DNA of 64,000 nucleotides from Sanguibacter sp. HDW7 (lineage in GTDB: Bacteria; Actinomycetota; Actinomycetes; Actinomycetales; Cellulomonadaceae). The DNA is taken from positions 2,666,001-2,730,000 of the forward strand of contig NZ_CP049862.1 in NCBI RefSeq assembly GCF_011300875.1. Reading direction: 5' to 3'. Made by a program: the position numbers and the translations under genes. Position 1 is the first letter of the stretch, and each line of letters starts with the position of its first letter. The notes under the pieces are model-generated. The model was given only the letters and a program-made list of their open reading frames with translations. It searched no databases and was not told the DNA's origin. Positions 44,826 to 54,107 of this stretch are shown one piece after another.

Positions 44826-44867
44826 CGTTTCGCGGCGCGACGTACGCCGCCGCAGGTCAGACGTCCG

Positions 44868-45383
44868 TCATTGCGTGACGAAGTCCGTGAAGTACACGCC
44901 CATGACGTCGCCGTCGTACGCAGCGCCGAGCTGCTCCTCAAGAGCCTCCCGGACAGCCTCACGCCCCTCGGGCGTCACGACCTCGTCGACCTTGCGCCCC
45001 GTGAGCAGCGTGATGACCGCATCCTTGGCGCGCGTGACGTCGAACTCAGCGCCTGCCTCGTCCGTGAGCTGCAGCCCCAGCCCCACCCGCAGGTACTTGC
45101 CCGCCGCGAGGTTGACGTTCATCGGCTCGAGCTGGACGATCGCGCCCGGCTCGGGCGGCGCCGCCGCCTTGCGTGCCGCGGCCTCCGGGCGCACCACGAC
45201 GAGATAGACGGCCAGGGCGATCACCAGGACGGCCGCGGCCGCGACGGTCGCGACGAGCTTGAGCCTCGACCTCCTGCCCGAGCCCGACCCGGTCTCCTCC
45301 GGCTCCGGCTCGGGGGGCGCTCCACGCCCGGCACCGACCCTCTGGCGCCCTGCACCCACGACCCGCTGCTCCACGACGGCCAC
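44868..45383 (-). CDS. fliL: Flagellar basal-body protein FliL
   Basis: FliL surrounds the stator and supports torque. The 171-residue protein has a cytoplasmic basic and Pro/Glu-rich stretch, one membrane helix at about 43-64, and the FliL domain with IVQLEPMNVNLAAGKYLRVGLGLQL. ALLTGRKVDEVVTPEGREAVREAL and VYFTDFVTQ at the end match the family. The GTG start is one base after the motB stop. The gene lies between motB and fliM, as in other actinobacteria. Confidence 0.93.
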   Translation of the reverse strand: MAVVEQRVVGAGRQRVGAGRGAPPEPEPEETGSGSGRRSRLKLVATVAAAAVLVIALAVYLVVVRPEAAARKAAAPPEPGAIVQLEPMNVNLAAGKYLRVGLGLQLTDEAGAEFDVTRAKDAVITLLTGRKVDEVVTPEGREAVREALEEQLGAAYDGDVMGVYFTDFVTQ

Positions 45384-45384
45384 G

Positions 45385-46251
45385 TCAGGCCCCTTCCTTC
45401 TCGTACGTGATCTGCGGCAGGAGCTCGCGCACCCGCTCGGGCTGTGCGCTCAGCACGACGATGTCGACACGACGGTTCGTCGCGAGCGCCTCGGAGTCCT
45501 GGCCCGCGACGAGCGGTCGTGCCTCGCCGTAGCCGACAGCGGAGACGTGTGCCGGGGCGACGCCACGGTGCTCGACGAGCCGTCGCAGGACGGCGGTCGC
45601 CCGGGCCGCCGACAGGTCCCAGTTCGTCTCGAACCGCGACCCGGCAGGCACGGTGTCCGCGTGCCCCTCGATCTTCAGCTCGAAGCCGCTCTTCGCGAGC
45701 GGCCCGCCGATCGCGTCGATGACCTCGCCGAACTCGCCCGCGATCCGGTCCGAGCCCGGCGTGAAGAACACGTCCTCCGTCACCATGCCGATGACGAGGC
45801 CCTCGGCCGTCACGCGGAACTCGACCGCGCCCGCGTGGCCCTTCGCACCGAGGGCACGCGCGATCTCGTCGCGCAGCCCCGTGAGGTCGGCGAGCTCGCC
45901 CTTCGCGGCCTCGATCTCGGCCTGCGTCGGGCCCTTGTCACCGCCGTCGTTGGCGACCTGGTCGCCGAGCCCCGTGAGCGTCGACCCGATGTCCGGCACG
46001 CCCACGAGGTCGCTCGTCGCGTCCATGACGCCCGTCCCGCCGACGAGCACGACGTCCCCCGTGTGCCCGAAGCCGCGCGACAACGAGGACTTCAACGCCT
46101 CGAACTTGCCCGCGTCGACCTGACCGATCGCGTACATGACGAGGAACAGTGCCATGAGGACGGTCATCATGTCCGAGTAGCTGACGAGCCAACGCTCGTG
46201 GTTGACGTGCTCCTCCGGCTCCTCGCGACGCCGGCGGCGGGGCGCGCTCAC
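45385..46251 (-). CDS. motB: Flagellar stator protein MotB
   Basis: MotB anchors the stator to peptidoglycan and carries the proton-binding aspartate. The 288-residue protein has one membrane helix at about 24-44 containing Asp27 in WLVSYSDMMTVLMALF. After a plug and linker region, the OmpA-type peptidoglycan-binding domain carries IEGHADTVPAGSRFETNWDLSAARA and TNRRVDIVVL. Asp27 with its context suggests proton rather than sodium use, but this is not certain. GTG at 46251 overlaps the motA stop by four bases. Confidence 0.95.
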   Translation of the reverse strand: MSAPRRRRREEPEEHVNHERWLVSYSDMMTVLMALFLVMYAIGQVDAGKFEALKSSLSRGFGHTGDVVLVGGTGVMDATSDLVGVPDIGSTLTGLGDQVANDGGDKGPTQAEIEAAKGELADLTGLRDEIARALGAKGHAGAVEFRVTAEGLVIGMVTEDVFFTPGSDRIAGEFGEVIDAIGGPLAKSGFELKIEGHADTVPAGSRFETNWDLSAARATAVLRRLVEHRGVAPAHVSAVGYGEARPLVAGQDSEALATNRRVDIVVLSAQPERVRELLPQITYEKEGA

Positions 46252-47015
46252 GCCGCGTCCTTGAGCTGCTGGCCGGGCGGCAGGAGCGACCGGAGCCGTT
46301 CACCGACGAGGCGCGGGTTGGCACCCGACTGCACCGAGAGGAGCCCTTCGACGACGAGCTCCATCTGTGCGCACTCGAGGTCCGAGAGCCGGCGGAGCTT
46401 GTTGGAGATCGGCAGCCACATGAGGTTGGCCGACGCGATGCCCCAGAGGGTCGCGACGAACGCCGCTGCGATCATGTGGCCCAGCTGCTCGGGCTGCGAG
46501 AGGTTCTCGAGCACGTGGACGAGCGAGACGACCGTGCCGACGATGCCGATCGTCGGGGCGTAGCCCCCCATGTCCTGGAAGATCTTCGAGGAGACGCGGT
46601 CGGCTGCGCGCTTCGCCGAGATCCGGTCCTCGAGGATGACCCGGAGGTCCTCAGGATCCGTCCCGTCGATCGCGGCACGCAGACCCTCCTTGAGGAAGGG
46701 GTCGTCGAGGTCGCGGGCCGAGCCCTCGAGCGCGAGCAGGCCTTCACGTCGGGCACGCTCCGCGAGGGAGACGATCGACGCGATCGACGCGTCGGGCGAG
46801 GGGACCTTCGCGGAGAACGCCCGCGGCAGCGCCTTGAGCGCGCCGACGAAGTCACGCATCGGACCGCCGGCCATCGCGGCGCCGAACGTGCCGACGAACA
46901 CGAGGACCATCGGGGCCGGGAGCATGATGCTCATCGGCGACGCGCCCTCGAGGAAGATCATCGCGAGGACGCCACCGAAGCCGACGATCAGTCCCAGAGC
47001 GGTTGCCGGATCCAT
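46248..47015 (-). CDS. motA: Flagellar stator protein MotA
   Basis: MotA forms the ion channel and torque-generating ring with MotB. The 255-residue protein has four membrane helices (about 5-25, 30-50, 150-172 and 182-205). The cytoplasmic loop has the charged DPFLKEGLRAAIDGTDPEDLRVILEDRI, and the conserved GYAPTIGIVGTVVSLVHVLENL follows. ATG at 47015 has AGGAGG about eight bases upstream and shares one base with the flbD stop. Confidence 0.95.
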   Translation of the reverse strand: MDPATALGLIVGFGGVLAMIFLEGASPMSIMLPAPMVLVFVGTFGAAMAGGPMRDFVGALKALPRAFSAKVPSPDASIASIVSLAERARREGLLALEGSARDLDDPFLKEGLRAAIDGTDPEDLRVILEDRISAKRAADRVSSKIFQDMGGYAPTIGIVGTVVSLVHVLENLSQPEQLGHMIAAAFVATLWGIASANLMWLPISNKLRRLSDLECAQMELVVEGLLSVQSGANPRLVGERLRSLLPPGQQLKDAA

Positions 47016-47284
47016 CAGCGGGCCTCCTGCGGCGACGAGGGGACCACCGAGAGCGTCTGGCGCCCCGCGGGCGCAGGCTCCTCGTCTGTCATGGCCTGGG
47101 CTCGGGCGATGACGCGGGCCCGTGCGTCGGTCATCGCGTCGACGAGCTCCTCGAGCGTCTCGCTCACGATGTACTTGGTGCCGTCGACCAGTGTGATGAC
47201 CGTGTCGGGAGTCGTCTCGACACGCTGGACGAGGTCGGGGTTGACGGCAAAACGTCCCCCGTGAAGGCGTGTGACGACGATCAT
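47015..47284 (-). CDS. flbD: Flagellar FlbD family protein
   Basis: This small (89-residue) protein of the FlbD family has the core [23 protein letters not shown], then [27 protein letters not shown]. It is always found next to motA or flgE; its exact role is unknown. An in-frame GTG at 47293 would add three residues and also has some ribosome-site character; ATG at 47284 matches the family start. It heads the long motA-to-flhA transcript, with a FlIA-type promoter 52 bases upstream. Confidence 0.88.
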   Translation of the reverse strand: MIVVTRLHGGRFAVNPDLVQRVETTPDTVITLVDGTKYIVSETLEELVDAMTDARARVIARAQAMTDEEPAPAGRQTLSVVPSSPQEAR

Positions 47285-47335
47285 CCTGCTCACCGGTCCT
47301 TGGTGTGAACGGGTCCTTCCGTGGACCCTCATGCT

Positions 47336-47365
47336 TCCCATCGGACCGCCCGTGGGGTCCATGAG
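47336..47365 (-). promoter_or_regulatory. FliA-type promoter of the flbD-mot-fli-flh unit
   Basis: On the minus strand: CTCA, 17 bases, CCGATGGGA. The -35 box lies 26 bases from the -35 box of the receptor promoter on the other strand, so the pair is back to back. Confidence 0.78.
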
Positions 47366-47391
47366 GGGTTGGGGAACGCCACGGACCGTGC

Positions 47392-47421
47392 CTCATCGAT
47401 GGCGGTACCCAGCCGATGGGA
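47392..47421 (+). promoter_or_regulatory. FliA-type promoter of the plus-strand receptor gene
   Basis: CTCA (47392-47395), 17 bases, CCGATGGGA (47413-47421). The -10 box is identical to those of the flbD and flgB units. The receptor ATG lies 57 bases downstream. Confidence 0.78.
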
Positions 47422-47477
47422 GCGGCAGACGGGTGGTGCACCGCGCTCTCCCGACGACTCACAGGAGATCCCCCACG

Positions 47478-49106
47478 ATGACCACGACCACCGCAGCGAC
47501 CACGGACACGAGACGATGGCGACTTGCCGACCTGCGCATCCGCTCGAAGATCCTCGTGCTCGCGATCTTCCTCAGCCTCGCCGCCACCGTCGTCGCGACG
47601 TTCGCCTCGGTCCAGCTCCAGAGCCTCGCGACGCTCACCTCGTCAGTGGGCCGGGGTACCGCCGAGATGAGCGAGTCGCTCCGGCTCTTGCAGAGCAACG
47701 TCTGGCGTACCCGCGCGGCGGTCCTCGAGATCGGTGCGGTCCCGGAGGCGCAGCGCGGCGCGGTGAAGGCCGAGATCGACAGCGTCTACGCCGAGGTCGC
47801 CGCGTCGCAGGCGTCGTACGAGGAGTACTTCAGGCGCGTCACCGGCCAGGAGCTCGTCTCGGCGGGCGCGTTCTACGACGCGTGGCGCGCGTACGGCGCG
47901 GTCGCCGTCGACAAGATGGTTCCCGCCGCCCTCGCCGGCGGCGACGAGACCTTCCAGGCCCTGCAGTCGACCGAGGGGGCGACCACGGGCGATGCGGCGA
48001 TCGTCGCGCTCGACGGCATCAAGGCCGACCTCGATGGCGCGATCGAGACCTCTCTCGACGAGGCTCACGGCAAGGCGACGTCGACGACGGTCCTCCTCGT
48101 CGCCCTCTCCGTCATCCTCATCGTCCTGGGCCTCACGTGCGCGTTCTACATCGCCGGGGCGATCGCGCGCCCCATCATCCGCGTCCGCGACGCGCTGCAG
48201 CGCGTCGCCCGGGGCGACCTCTCGACCGACGTCCCCATCCGCAGCCGCGACGAGGTCGGCCAGATGTCGATCGCGCTCAACGAGGCGCAGGCCACGCTGC
48301 GCGACGTCATCGCGGGCGTCGCCGAGTCCTCGACGACCGTCTCCGCGTCCGCCGAGGAGCTCGCTGCGGGCAACGCGCAGATCACGTCCGGCGCCGAGGA
48401 GACGTCGGCCCGCGCCGGCGTCGTCGCCGCTGCCGCCGAGCAGGTCTCGCGCGACGTCCAGACGGTCGCCGCGGGCGCCGAGCAGATGAGCGCGTCGATC
48501 CGTGAGATCGCGCAGAACGCCGCCGAGGCCGCGTCGGTCGCCGCCACCGCGACGTCGCAGGCCGCGACGACCTCCGAGACGATCGCCCGCCTGGGCGCGT
48601 CCTCGCAGGAGATCGGCGCGGTCGTCCGCGCTATCACCTCGATCGCCGAGCAGACCAACCTCCTCGCGCTCAACGCGACCATCGAGGCCGCCCGCGCCGG
48701 CGAGGCAGGCAAGGGCTTCGCCGTCGTCGCCGGCGAGGTCAAGGAGCTCGCCCAGGAGACGGCGCGCGCCACCGAGGACATCGCTCGTCGGGTCGAGGCC
48801 ATCCAGGCCGACACCGACGGCGCCGTCACCGCGATCGGCGAGATCACGCACATCGTCGGGCAGATCAACGACTACCAGATGACGATCGCCTCGGCGGTCG
48901 AGGAGCAGACGGCGACGACGAACGAGATGTCGCGCTCCGTCACCGAGGCCGCGACGGGCTCGTCCGAGATCGCACGGTCGATCACGGGCGTCGCGACGGC
49001 GTCGGCGTCGACGAGCGACGTCGTCACACAGACGGGCTCCGCGGTCGACGAGCTTGCGCGCCTCGCCGCGGACCTGCGTTCGAAGGTCTCCGTCTTCAGC
49101 TTCTGA
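47478..49106 (+). CDS. Methyl-accepting chemotaxis protein (transmembrane)
   Basis: This 542-residue receptor has a short cytoplasmic start, a membrane helix at about 22-44, and an extracytoplasmic helical-bundle sensor (about 45-195, four-helix type by its heptad-like pattern). A second helix lies at about 198-220, then HAMP, then the signalling domain with the hairpin tip [20 protein letters not shown] and [15 protein letters not shown]. The ligand is unknown. ATG at 47478 follows AGGAG by about ten bases. It is the only plus-strand gene within the motility block, is transcribed away from flbD, and ends at two or three hairpins. Confidence 0.93.
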   Translation: MTTTTAATTDTRRWRLADLRIRSKILVLAIFLSLAATVVATFASVQLQSLATLTSSVGRGTAEMSESLRLLQSNVWRTRAAVLEIGAVPEAQRGAVKAEIDSVYAEVAASQASYEEYFRRVTGQELVSAGAFYDAWRAYGAVAVDKMVPAALAGGDETFQALQSTEGATTGDAAIVALDGIKADLDGAIETSLDEAHGKATSTTVLLVALSVILIVLGLTCAFYIAGAIARPIIRVRDALQRVARGDLSTDVPIRSRDEVGQMSIALNEAQATLRDVIAGVAESSTTVSASAEELAAGNAQITSGAEETSARAGVVAAAAEQVSRDVQTVAAGAEQMSASIREIAQNAAEAASVAATATSQAATTSETIARLGASSQEIGAVVRAITSIAEQTNLLALNATIEAARAGEAGKGFAVVAGEVKELAQETARATEDIARRVEAIQADTDGAVTAIGEITHIVGQINDYQMTIASAVEEQTATTNEMSRSVTEAATGSSEIARSITGVATASASTSDVVTQTGSAVDELARLAADLRSKVSVFSF

Positions 49107-49234
49107 AGCTCTCCCCCACGGGACCGGGCGACCAGCTGCTCTCCCCGCAGCCGGGCGCCCGGTCCTGTGCTGTCCCCACCTTCCCCGCTGCGACCCCACG
49201 GACAAGCGCCCTCCCCATCCCTTCCCGACGGATT

Positions 49235-49269
49235 GACGCTCTGCCCCCGATCGAATGGGGGAGAGCGTC
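49235..49269 (+). terminator. Terminator of the receptor gene
   Basis: The arms GACGCTCT-G-CCCCC and GGGGGAGAGCGTC form a 13-pair stem with one bulged G and an eight-base loop, about 130 bases beyond the receptor stop. Confidence 0.7.
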
Positions 49270-49316
49270 AAACCCTCGCTGGGGGTGCGCCCGTCGGGGA
49301 CGAGTCCGGGAACGAC

Positions 49317-49366
49317 CGAGGGCCCGGGCGGGCGGCCACCTGGGTGGCCGGCCGCACGGGCCCTCG
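49317..49366. terminator. Long hairpin between the receptor gene and flgE
   Basis: A ten-pair outer stem (CGAGGGCCCG/CGGGCCCTCG) and a seven-pair inner stem (GGCCACC/GGTGGCC) form one large hairpin between the convergent genes. Confidence 0.7.
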
Positions 49367-49368
49367 GG

Positions 49369-49393
49369 GACGCGGGGCGCCACGCCCCGCGTC
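49369..49393 (-). terminator. Terminator after flgE
   Basis: A perfect 11-pair stem, GACGCGGGGCG, with a three-base loop lies 18 bases beyond the flgE stop. Together with the two hairpins to its left it fills the 305-base gap (49107-49411), which has no gene. Confidence 0.75.
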
Positions 49394-49411
49394 AGCGCAT
49401 CAGCGCGTGGC

Positions 49412-50587
49412 TCAGCGCTTGAGGTTGACGAGCTCGGAGAGCAGCTCGTCGCTCGTCGTGATGACGCGCGAGCTCGCCTGGAAGCCACGCTGCGCGATGA
49501 TGAGGTTCGTGAACTCCTGCGAGAGGTCGACGTTCGACATCTCGAGCGCGCCACCCATGAGGTTGCCGCGGCCACCCTGGCCCGCGACGCCGATCTGGGC
49601 GTCACCCGAGTTGACGGACGTCGTGTAGGTCGAGCCACCAGCCTTCTCGAGGCCGACCGGGTTCGCGAAGGACGCGATCGAGATGCGGCCGACCGCCTGC
49701 TTCGTGCCGTTCGAGAACGCACCCATGATCGTGCCGTCGGGGTTGATCGCGAAAGACTGCAGCGCCCCGGCGCGCGCACCGTCACGGCCGGTCGCCTCGA
49801 CCGTCGTGAGGGCCGCGTAGCCTGTGACGCCCGAGAGGTCGACGGTGCGCGCACCGACGGTCATCGTGCCGCCGCCCGTGAGGAGGCCGTCGGGGCCGAA
49901 CGTCATCGCGCCGGTCGCCGTGTTGACGCCGTCGGACGCGGAGACGTCCCAGCCGGCCGCGGTCCGCGTGTAGGTCACGGCGAGCGTCGAGGCCGTGCCG
50001 ACGCCGTCGTACACCTCGACGTCGCGAGTGAGGATCGTGCCGAGCGCCGCGTCGTCCGGCAGGTTGCCGCCGAACTTCACCTCGGTCGTCGCGCTCGCGC
50101 CGACGAGCGTCGTCATCGGCAGACGCAGGTCACCGACCGGACCGCCCACGTCGACCGTGCCGTCGGCCGCGGCCGTCCAGCCCTGGACGAGCGAGCCGTC
50201 GGCCGTGACGATCTGGCCGAGCGCGTCGAGCTCGAACGAGCCGTTGCGCGTGTAGTACTGCTGACCCGCGCGCTCGACGACGAAGAAGCCGTCGCCCGAG
50301 ATCATCATGTCCGTCGAGCGGTTCGTCGTCTGCGACGCACCCTGCTGGAAGTTCGTCGTGATCGCGGCGACGCGCACACCGAGACCGACCTGGGCGGGGT
50401 TCGAGCCGCCCTGCCCGGCCTGCGGTGAGCCCGCGTTCTGCAGGACCTGCGAGAGCGTGTCCTGGAACTGGACCTGCGAGGTCTTGAAGCCGACGGTGTT
50501 GGCGTTGGCGATGTTGTTGCCCGTGACGTCGAGCATGGTCTGGTGCGAGCGGAGCCCGGAGATGCCGGAGAAGAGAGAGCGCAGCAT
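49412..50587 (-). CDS. flgE: Flagellar hook protein FlgE
   Basis: FlgE builds the hook. The 391-residue protein has the N-terminal rod/hook signature MLRSLFSGISGLRSHQTMLDVTGNNIANANTVGFKTS and the FlgE core with SGDGFFVVERAGQQYYTRNGSFELDALGQIV. The C-terminal FNLIIAQRGFQASSRVITTSDELLSELVNL-type helix completes the D0 domain. It is the last gene of the flgB-to-flgE unit, after flgD. Its length is near the enteric form. Confidence 0.95.
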   Translation of the reverse strand: MLRSLFSGISGLRSHQTMLDVTGNNIANANTVGFKTSQVQFQDTLSQVLQNAGSPQAGQGGSNPAQVGLGVRVAAITTNFQQGASQTTNRSTDMMISGDGFFVVERAGQQYYTRNGSFELDALGQIVTADGSLVQGWTAAADGTVDVGGPVGDLRLPMTTLVGASATTEVKFGGNLPDDAALGTILTRDVEVYDGVGTASTLAVTYTRTAAGWDVSASDGVNTATGAMTFGPDGLLTGGGTMTVGARTVDLSGVTGYAALTTVEATGRDGARAGALQSFAINPDGTIMGAFSNGTKQAVGRISIASFANPVGLEKAGGSTYTTSVNSGDAQIGVAGQGGRGNLMGGALEMSNVDLSQEFTNLIIAQRGFQASSRVITTSDELLSELVNLKR

Positions 50588-50612
50588 GGTGGTGTCCTTG
50601 GGGTGGGGGCCG

Positions 50613-51113
50613 TCAGGCCGCGGAGCTGTCGGGGGTCGGGGTGGCGCCGGGGTCGGCCGCTTCGGCCGGGTCCTGCGTGGAGTCGGGCTTCTCGGGCTCG
50701 GGAGGCGGGAGGATCCCGGAGATCGCGTCGAGCGTGACGTCGGTGTCCCCGACGCGGACCGTCGGCACGGGGCCGGCGAAGGAGACTCCGGAGGCGTACC
50801 CGGTCCGGGTGTTCCCCTCGGCGTCGGTGTAGGAGACGTGCTGGCCGACGAACGCGGTCGCGGTCGCGCGCATCTGGAGCGCGAACGACTCGAGCGACGT
50901 CCTGCCGAGCTGCGTGAGCTGCTCGACCGACGCGAGCTGCGAGGTCTGCGCCATCATCTGGTTCGTATCCATGGGGGACGACGGATCCTGGTACCGCAGC
51001 TGGGCGACGAGCAGCTTGAGGAACGACTCCCCGTCAAGCTCGTTCTTCGCGGTCGACGGGTTCACGCCCGAGTAGATCGACGTGCCTCCGGCAGCGGTCA
51101 CTGCATCTGTCAT
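50613..51113 (-). CDS. flgD: Flagellar hook-capping protein FlgD
   Basis: FlgD is the scaffold for hook assembly. The 166-residue protein has the conserved N-terminal region FLKLLVAQLRYQDPSSPMDTNQMMAQTSQLASVEQL and a short C-terminal part (GQHVSYTDAEGNTRTGYASGVSFAG). It lacks the larger beta domains of enteric FlgD, as is usual in actinobacteria. A Pro/Glu/Asp-rich tail ends the protein. The start is ATG at 51113. Confidence 0.93.
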   Translation of the reverse strand: MTDAVTAAGGTSIYSGVNPSTAKNELDGESFLKLLVAQLRYQDPSSPMDTNQMMAQTSQLASVEQLTQLGRTSLESFALQMRATATAFVGQHVSYTDAEGNTRTGYASGVSFAGPVPTVRVGDTDVTLDAISGILPPPEPEKPDSTQDPAEAADPGATPTPDSSAA

Positions 51114-51124
51114 GACGTGTCCTC

Positions 51125-52369
51125 TCAGGCGATCACGTCGACGCCGCCGTGGCGGGCCGCGTCGTCGGTGGGTGTGACGGGTCGGTCGGCAGTGGCCGAC
51201 GCGTTGGTCGTGAGAGCGGCGACGCCAGGCCGGGCGTCGGGTGCCTCACGCTCGGCGTTCCGGCCGTCGCGCTCGGCGATCGTGCCCTCGTCGAGGCTGA
51301 GGTCGCCGCCGCCCGTGGCCGCGAGCTCGCGGCGCAGGTCGGGCAGGACCGCGCGCAGCTGCTCGCGGACGGTGTCGGTCGCGCCGACAAGCTCGACGCG
51401 CAGGCCGTCCGCGCCGAGGTGGGCGCGGACCTGGACGGGGCCGAGGTCACGCGGCTCGACACGCAGGGTGAGGATGTGGTCGCCGAACGGCAGGGTGCGC
51501 AGCGCGCCGAGCGGCACGCGGAGCTGGTCGTCGAGAGGCGCGGCCTGCTGCGGGACGCTCGGCACTGCGGGGGCGACAACGGGTGCGGCCTGGGTGGGGG
51601 CCCGCGGCGTCGGCACGGGGGCGACGACGGGATCCGTCAGGGCAGCCACCAGCGCGGGCGCCTGCTCGGTCGCGGGTGCGGCGGCCGTCTTCGGTGCCGC
51701 GGCCAGGCCCGTGGGCACGCCCGCAGCAGCATCAGCCGGGGCCATCGCACCCGCGGACGCGCCGCCCGCGGGTGCGCCGGACGTGATCGCGGTGGGCATG
51801 GTCGCGGTGGACGGCGTGGGGGCGCTGCCCGCCGACGCGACCGCCCCGGCGGGGGCCGCGACCACGTCCACGGGTGCGGCGTCGGACGCGGCGGCGGGGG
51901 CCGCGGCCACGTCCGCGGGTGCGGCGACGGCGGGTGCTGTCGCGACGACCGTCACGACCTCGGCGGAGGTCGTGAGCGCGCCCGCGGCCGGGACCTGCCC
52001 GGCGGCCTCGGCGGCGCGGTCGTCCGTCGCGTGCGTCCCGTCGGTCGGCACCGCGGGCGCGCCGACCTGCGTGTCCGCGGAAGCCCCGGCGAGCAGCGAA
52101 GCGGCGCCCGTCGGCGCGGGTGCAGGCTGCGGGACGAGGTTCACGACGACGTCGCCGACGGCACCGAGGTCGGGGGCCGAGCCCTCCTGGCCGGGCGTCG
52201 CGTCGTCGGCCCGGGCCACCTGAGCCGTCCGTTCCCCGGGGGCCTCGGGCGGCGGCTCGTTCGCGGCCGCGAGCGAGCGCGAGAAGTCGTCGAAGCTCCC
52301 TGGCGCTGCGGCGCGGGCACCCGACCGCACGGGCGCGGGCGCGGGCAGCACCTGCGTGATCGTCGTCAT
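51125..52369 (-). CDS. fliK: Flagellar hook-length control protein FliK
   Basis: FliK measures hook length and switches FlhB. The 414-residue protein has a long Ala/Pro/Val-rich, poorly ordered N-terminal and middle region. The conserved Flg_hook domain at about 300-385 has LTLRVEPRDLGPVQVRAHLGADGLRVELVGATDTVREQLR and LPDLRRELAATGG. The low-complexity region is typical and gives little sequence signal. The ATG overlaps the fliJ stop by four bases. Confidence 0.88.
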   Translation of the reverse strand: MTTITQVLPAPAPVRSGARAAAPGSFDDFSRSLAAANEPPPEAPGERTAQVARADDATPGQEGSAPDLGAVGDVVVNLVPQPAPAPTGAASLLAGASADTQVGAPAVPTDGTHATDDRAAEAAGQVPAAGALTTSAEVVTVVATAPAVAAPADVAAAPAAASDAAPVDVVAAPAGAVASAGSAPTPSTATMPTAITSGAPAGGASAGAMAPADAAAGVPTGLAAAPKTAAAPATEQAPALVAALTDPVVAPVPTPRAPTQAAPVVAPAVPSVPQQAAPLDDQLRVPLGALRTLPFGDHILTLRVEPRDLGPVQVRAHLGADGLRVELVGATDTVREQLRAVLPDLRRELAATGGGDLSLDEGTIAERDGRNAEREAPDARPGVAALTTNASATADRPVTPTDDAARHGGVDVIA

Positions 52370-52803
52370 CCCTGCTCCTCCTGCTCGTACGTCGCGGGAC
52401 GGCGTCCCGCGACCTCGTCGAGCGACTTCTGCTCCTCCGCGAGCTCGTCCGCCGCGACCTGCGCGTCGTGCTGCTCCTCGAGACGTTCGAACGTCCGCAC
52501 TCGACCACGAGCCTCGAGCCACACGCGCTCGGCCTCGTCGCGGGCGGCGCAGCGCGCGCTGACGAGCGACTGGGCGTCCTCGAGCTCGCGGCGCATCGCA
52601 GCGCGCGACGCGGTGATCGCGTGCCAGACGCCGACCGGGACGGACCCGTCGAGCGTCGAGCCGGCTAGCCGCGCGGACGCGCGCGCGGTGCGCTCGCGCG
52701 CCTCGGACACCTCACGGTTCGCGCTCGCGAGCTGCGAGGCGGCCTCGTCCTCCTGGACCTTGCGCACCCGCAGCAGCGAGGCGAGCCTGAACTGCCTGCT
52801 CAT
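52366..52803 (-). CDS. fliJ: Flagellar export protein FliJ
   Basis: FliJ is the coiled-coil stalk of the export ATPase. The 145-residue protein is almost entirely helical with heptad character, begins RQFRLASLLRVRKVQEDEAASQLASA as in the family, and lies between fliI and fliK. The assignment rests on its place in the gene order and on the N-terminal pattern. The ATG overlaps the fliI stop by four bases. Confidence 0.87.
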   Translation of the reverse strand: MSRQFRLASLLRVRKVQEDEAASQLASANREVSEARERTARASARLAGSTLDGSVPVGVWHAITASRAAMRRELEDAQSLVSARCAARDEAERVWLEARGRVRTFERLEEQHDAQVAADELAEEQKSLDEVAGRRPATYEQEEQG

Positions 52804-54107
52804 GCGGCCGCCCTCCGGGTCCCGAGTCGTTCGACCAGCTCGGCGAGGCGCTGCCAGGAGTCCGCTGCGGTCGCAGCGGCCTCGACGGGCTGGCGCAGGA
52901 AGTCGTCGATCTCGTCGGAGTGCGCGAGCGCCGCGTCGACGAGCGGGTTGGCACCCGCGACGTACGCGCCGACGTCGACGAGGTCCTGGACGCTTCGACG
53001 GGCCGCCATGACGCGCCGCAGCTCGGTCGCGTCGCCGCGCTGCGCGGCGTCCGTGACGCGCGAGGCGACTCGGGAGATCGAGCCGAGCGCGTCGACGGCC
53101 GGGAAGTGCCCGGCGGTCGCGAGGCGACGGTCGAGGACGACGTGACCGTCGAGGATCGAGCGGGCCGCGTCCGCGATGGGCTCGTTGTGGTCGTCGCCGT
53201 CGACGAGCACCGTGTAGATGCCTGTGACGGAGCCGGCCACGCCCGTGCCGGCACGCTCGAGGAGCTCGGCGAGGACGGAGAACGTCGACGGCGGGTAGCC
53301 GCGCGTCGCGGGCGGCTCGCCGACTGACAGCCCGATCTCGCGCTGGGCCATGGCGACGCGCGTGAGGGAGTCCATCATGAGTACGGCATGGCGGCCCTGG
53401 TCGCGCAGGTCCTCGGCGATGCGGGTCGCGACGAACGCGGAACGGCGGCGCACGAGCGCGGGCTGGTCGCTCGTCGCGACGACGACGACCGACCGGGCGA
53501 GGCCCTCCGGGCCGAGATCGTCCTCGAGGAACTCGCGGACCTCACGGCCGCGCTCGCCGACGAGCGCGATGACGGAGACCTCGGCCTCGGTGCCGCGCGC
53601 AACCATCGACAGGAGCGTCGACTTGCCGACGCCCGAGCCGGCGAACAGTCCGATGCGCTGGCCGCGGCCGACGGACGTGAGGGTGTCGAGGACGCGCACG
53701 CCGAGATGGAGGGGCTCGGCGACGCGGGCGCGCTCGAGCGGGTGCGGTGCAGCGTGGTCGACGGGCACGCGGCGCACGTCGCGCAGCGGGCCCCGCCCGT
53801 CGATCGGCCGGCCGAGACCGTCGAGGACGCGGCCCAGCAGGCCGGGGCCGACGGGCACGCGCAGCGGGCCGTGCGCGGAGCGCGCCTCGAGGCCCGTGCG
53901 GATGCCGACGGCCGGGGCGAGCGGCATGCAGCGCAGGACACTGCCGGAGGCCGCGACGACCTCGGCGGGAAGACGGTCGGCTCCGAGCTCGACGAGATCA
54001 CCGATCGCGCAGCGCAGCCCCTCGACCTCGACGGAGAGCCCGACGGCCTCGCGGACGCGCCCGACGAGCTCGGGGCGCGCCGCCTCGAGGACGGTCGCCC
54101 AGGTCAT
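52800..54107 (-). CDS. fliI: Flagellar export ATPase FliI
   Basis: FliI hydrolyses ATP to drive unfolding and entry of export substrates. The 435-residue protein has an N-terminal beta domain and the Walker A loop GLFAGSGVGKSTLLSM. Walker B is in HAVLMMDSLTRVAMAQREIGL, and SVGEPPATRGYPPSTFSVL is typical of the F1-beta-like export ATPases. ATG at 54107 overlaps the fliH stop by four bases; the longer upstream frame is not a real N-terminus. Confidence 0.96.
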   Translation of the reverse strand: MTWATVLEAARPELVGRVREAVGLSVEVEGLRCAIGDLVELGADRLPAEVVAASGSVLRCMPLAPAVGIRTGLEARSAHGPLRVPVGPGLLGRVLDGLGRPIDGRGPLRDVRRVPVDHAAPHPLERARVAEPLHLGVRVLDTLTSVGRGQRIGLFAGSGVGKSTLLSMVARGTEAEVSVIALVGERGREVREFLEDDLGPEGLARSVVVVATSDQPALVRRRSAFVATRIAEDLRDQGRHAVLMMDSLTRVAMAQREIGLSVGEPPATRGYPPSTFSVLAELLERAGTGVAGSVTGIYTVLVDGDDHNEPIADAARSILDGHVVLDRRLATAGHFPAVDALGSISRVASRVTDAAQRGDATELRRVMAARRSVQDLVDVGAYVAGANPLVDAALAHSDEIDDFLRQPVEAAATAADSWQRLAELVERLGTRRAAA

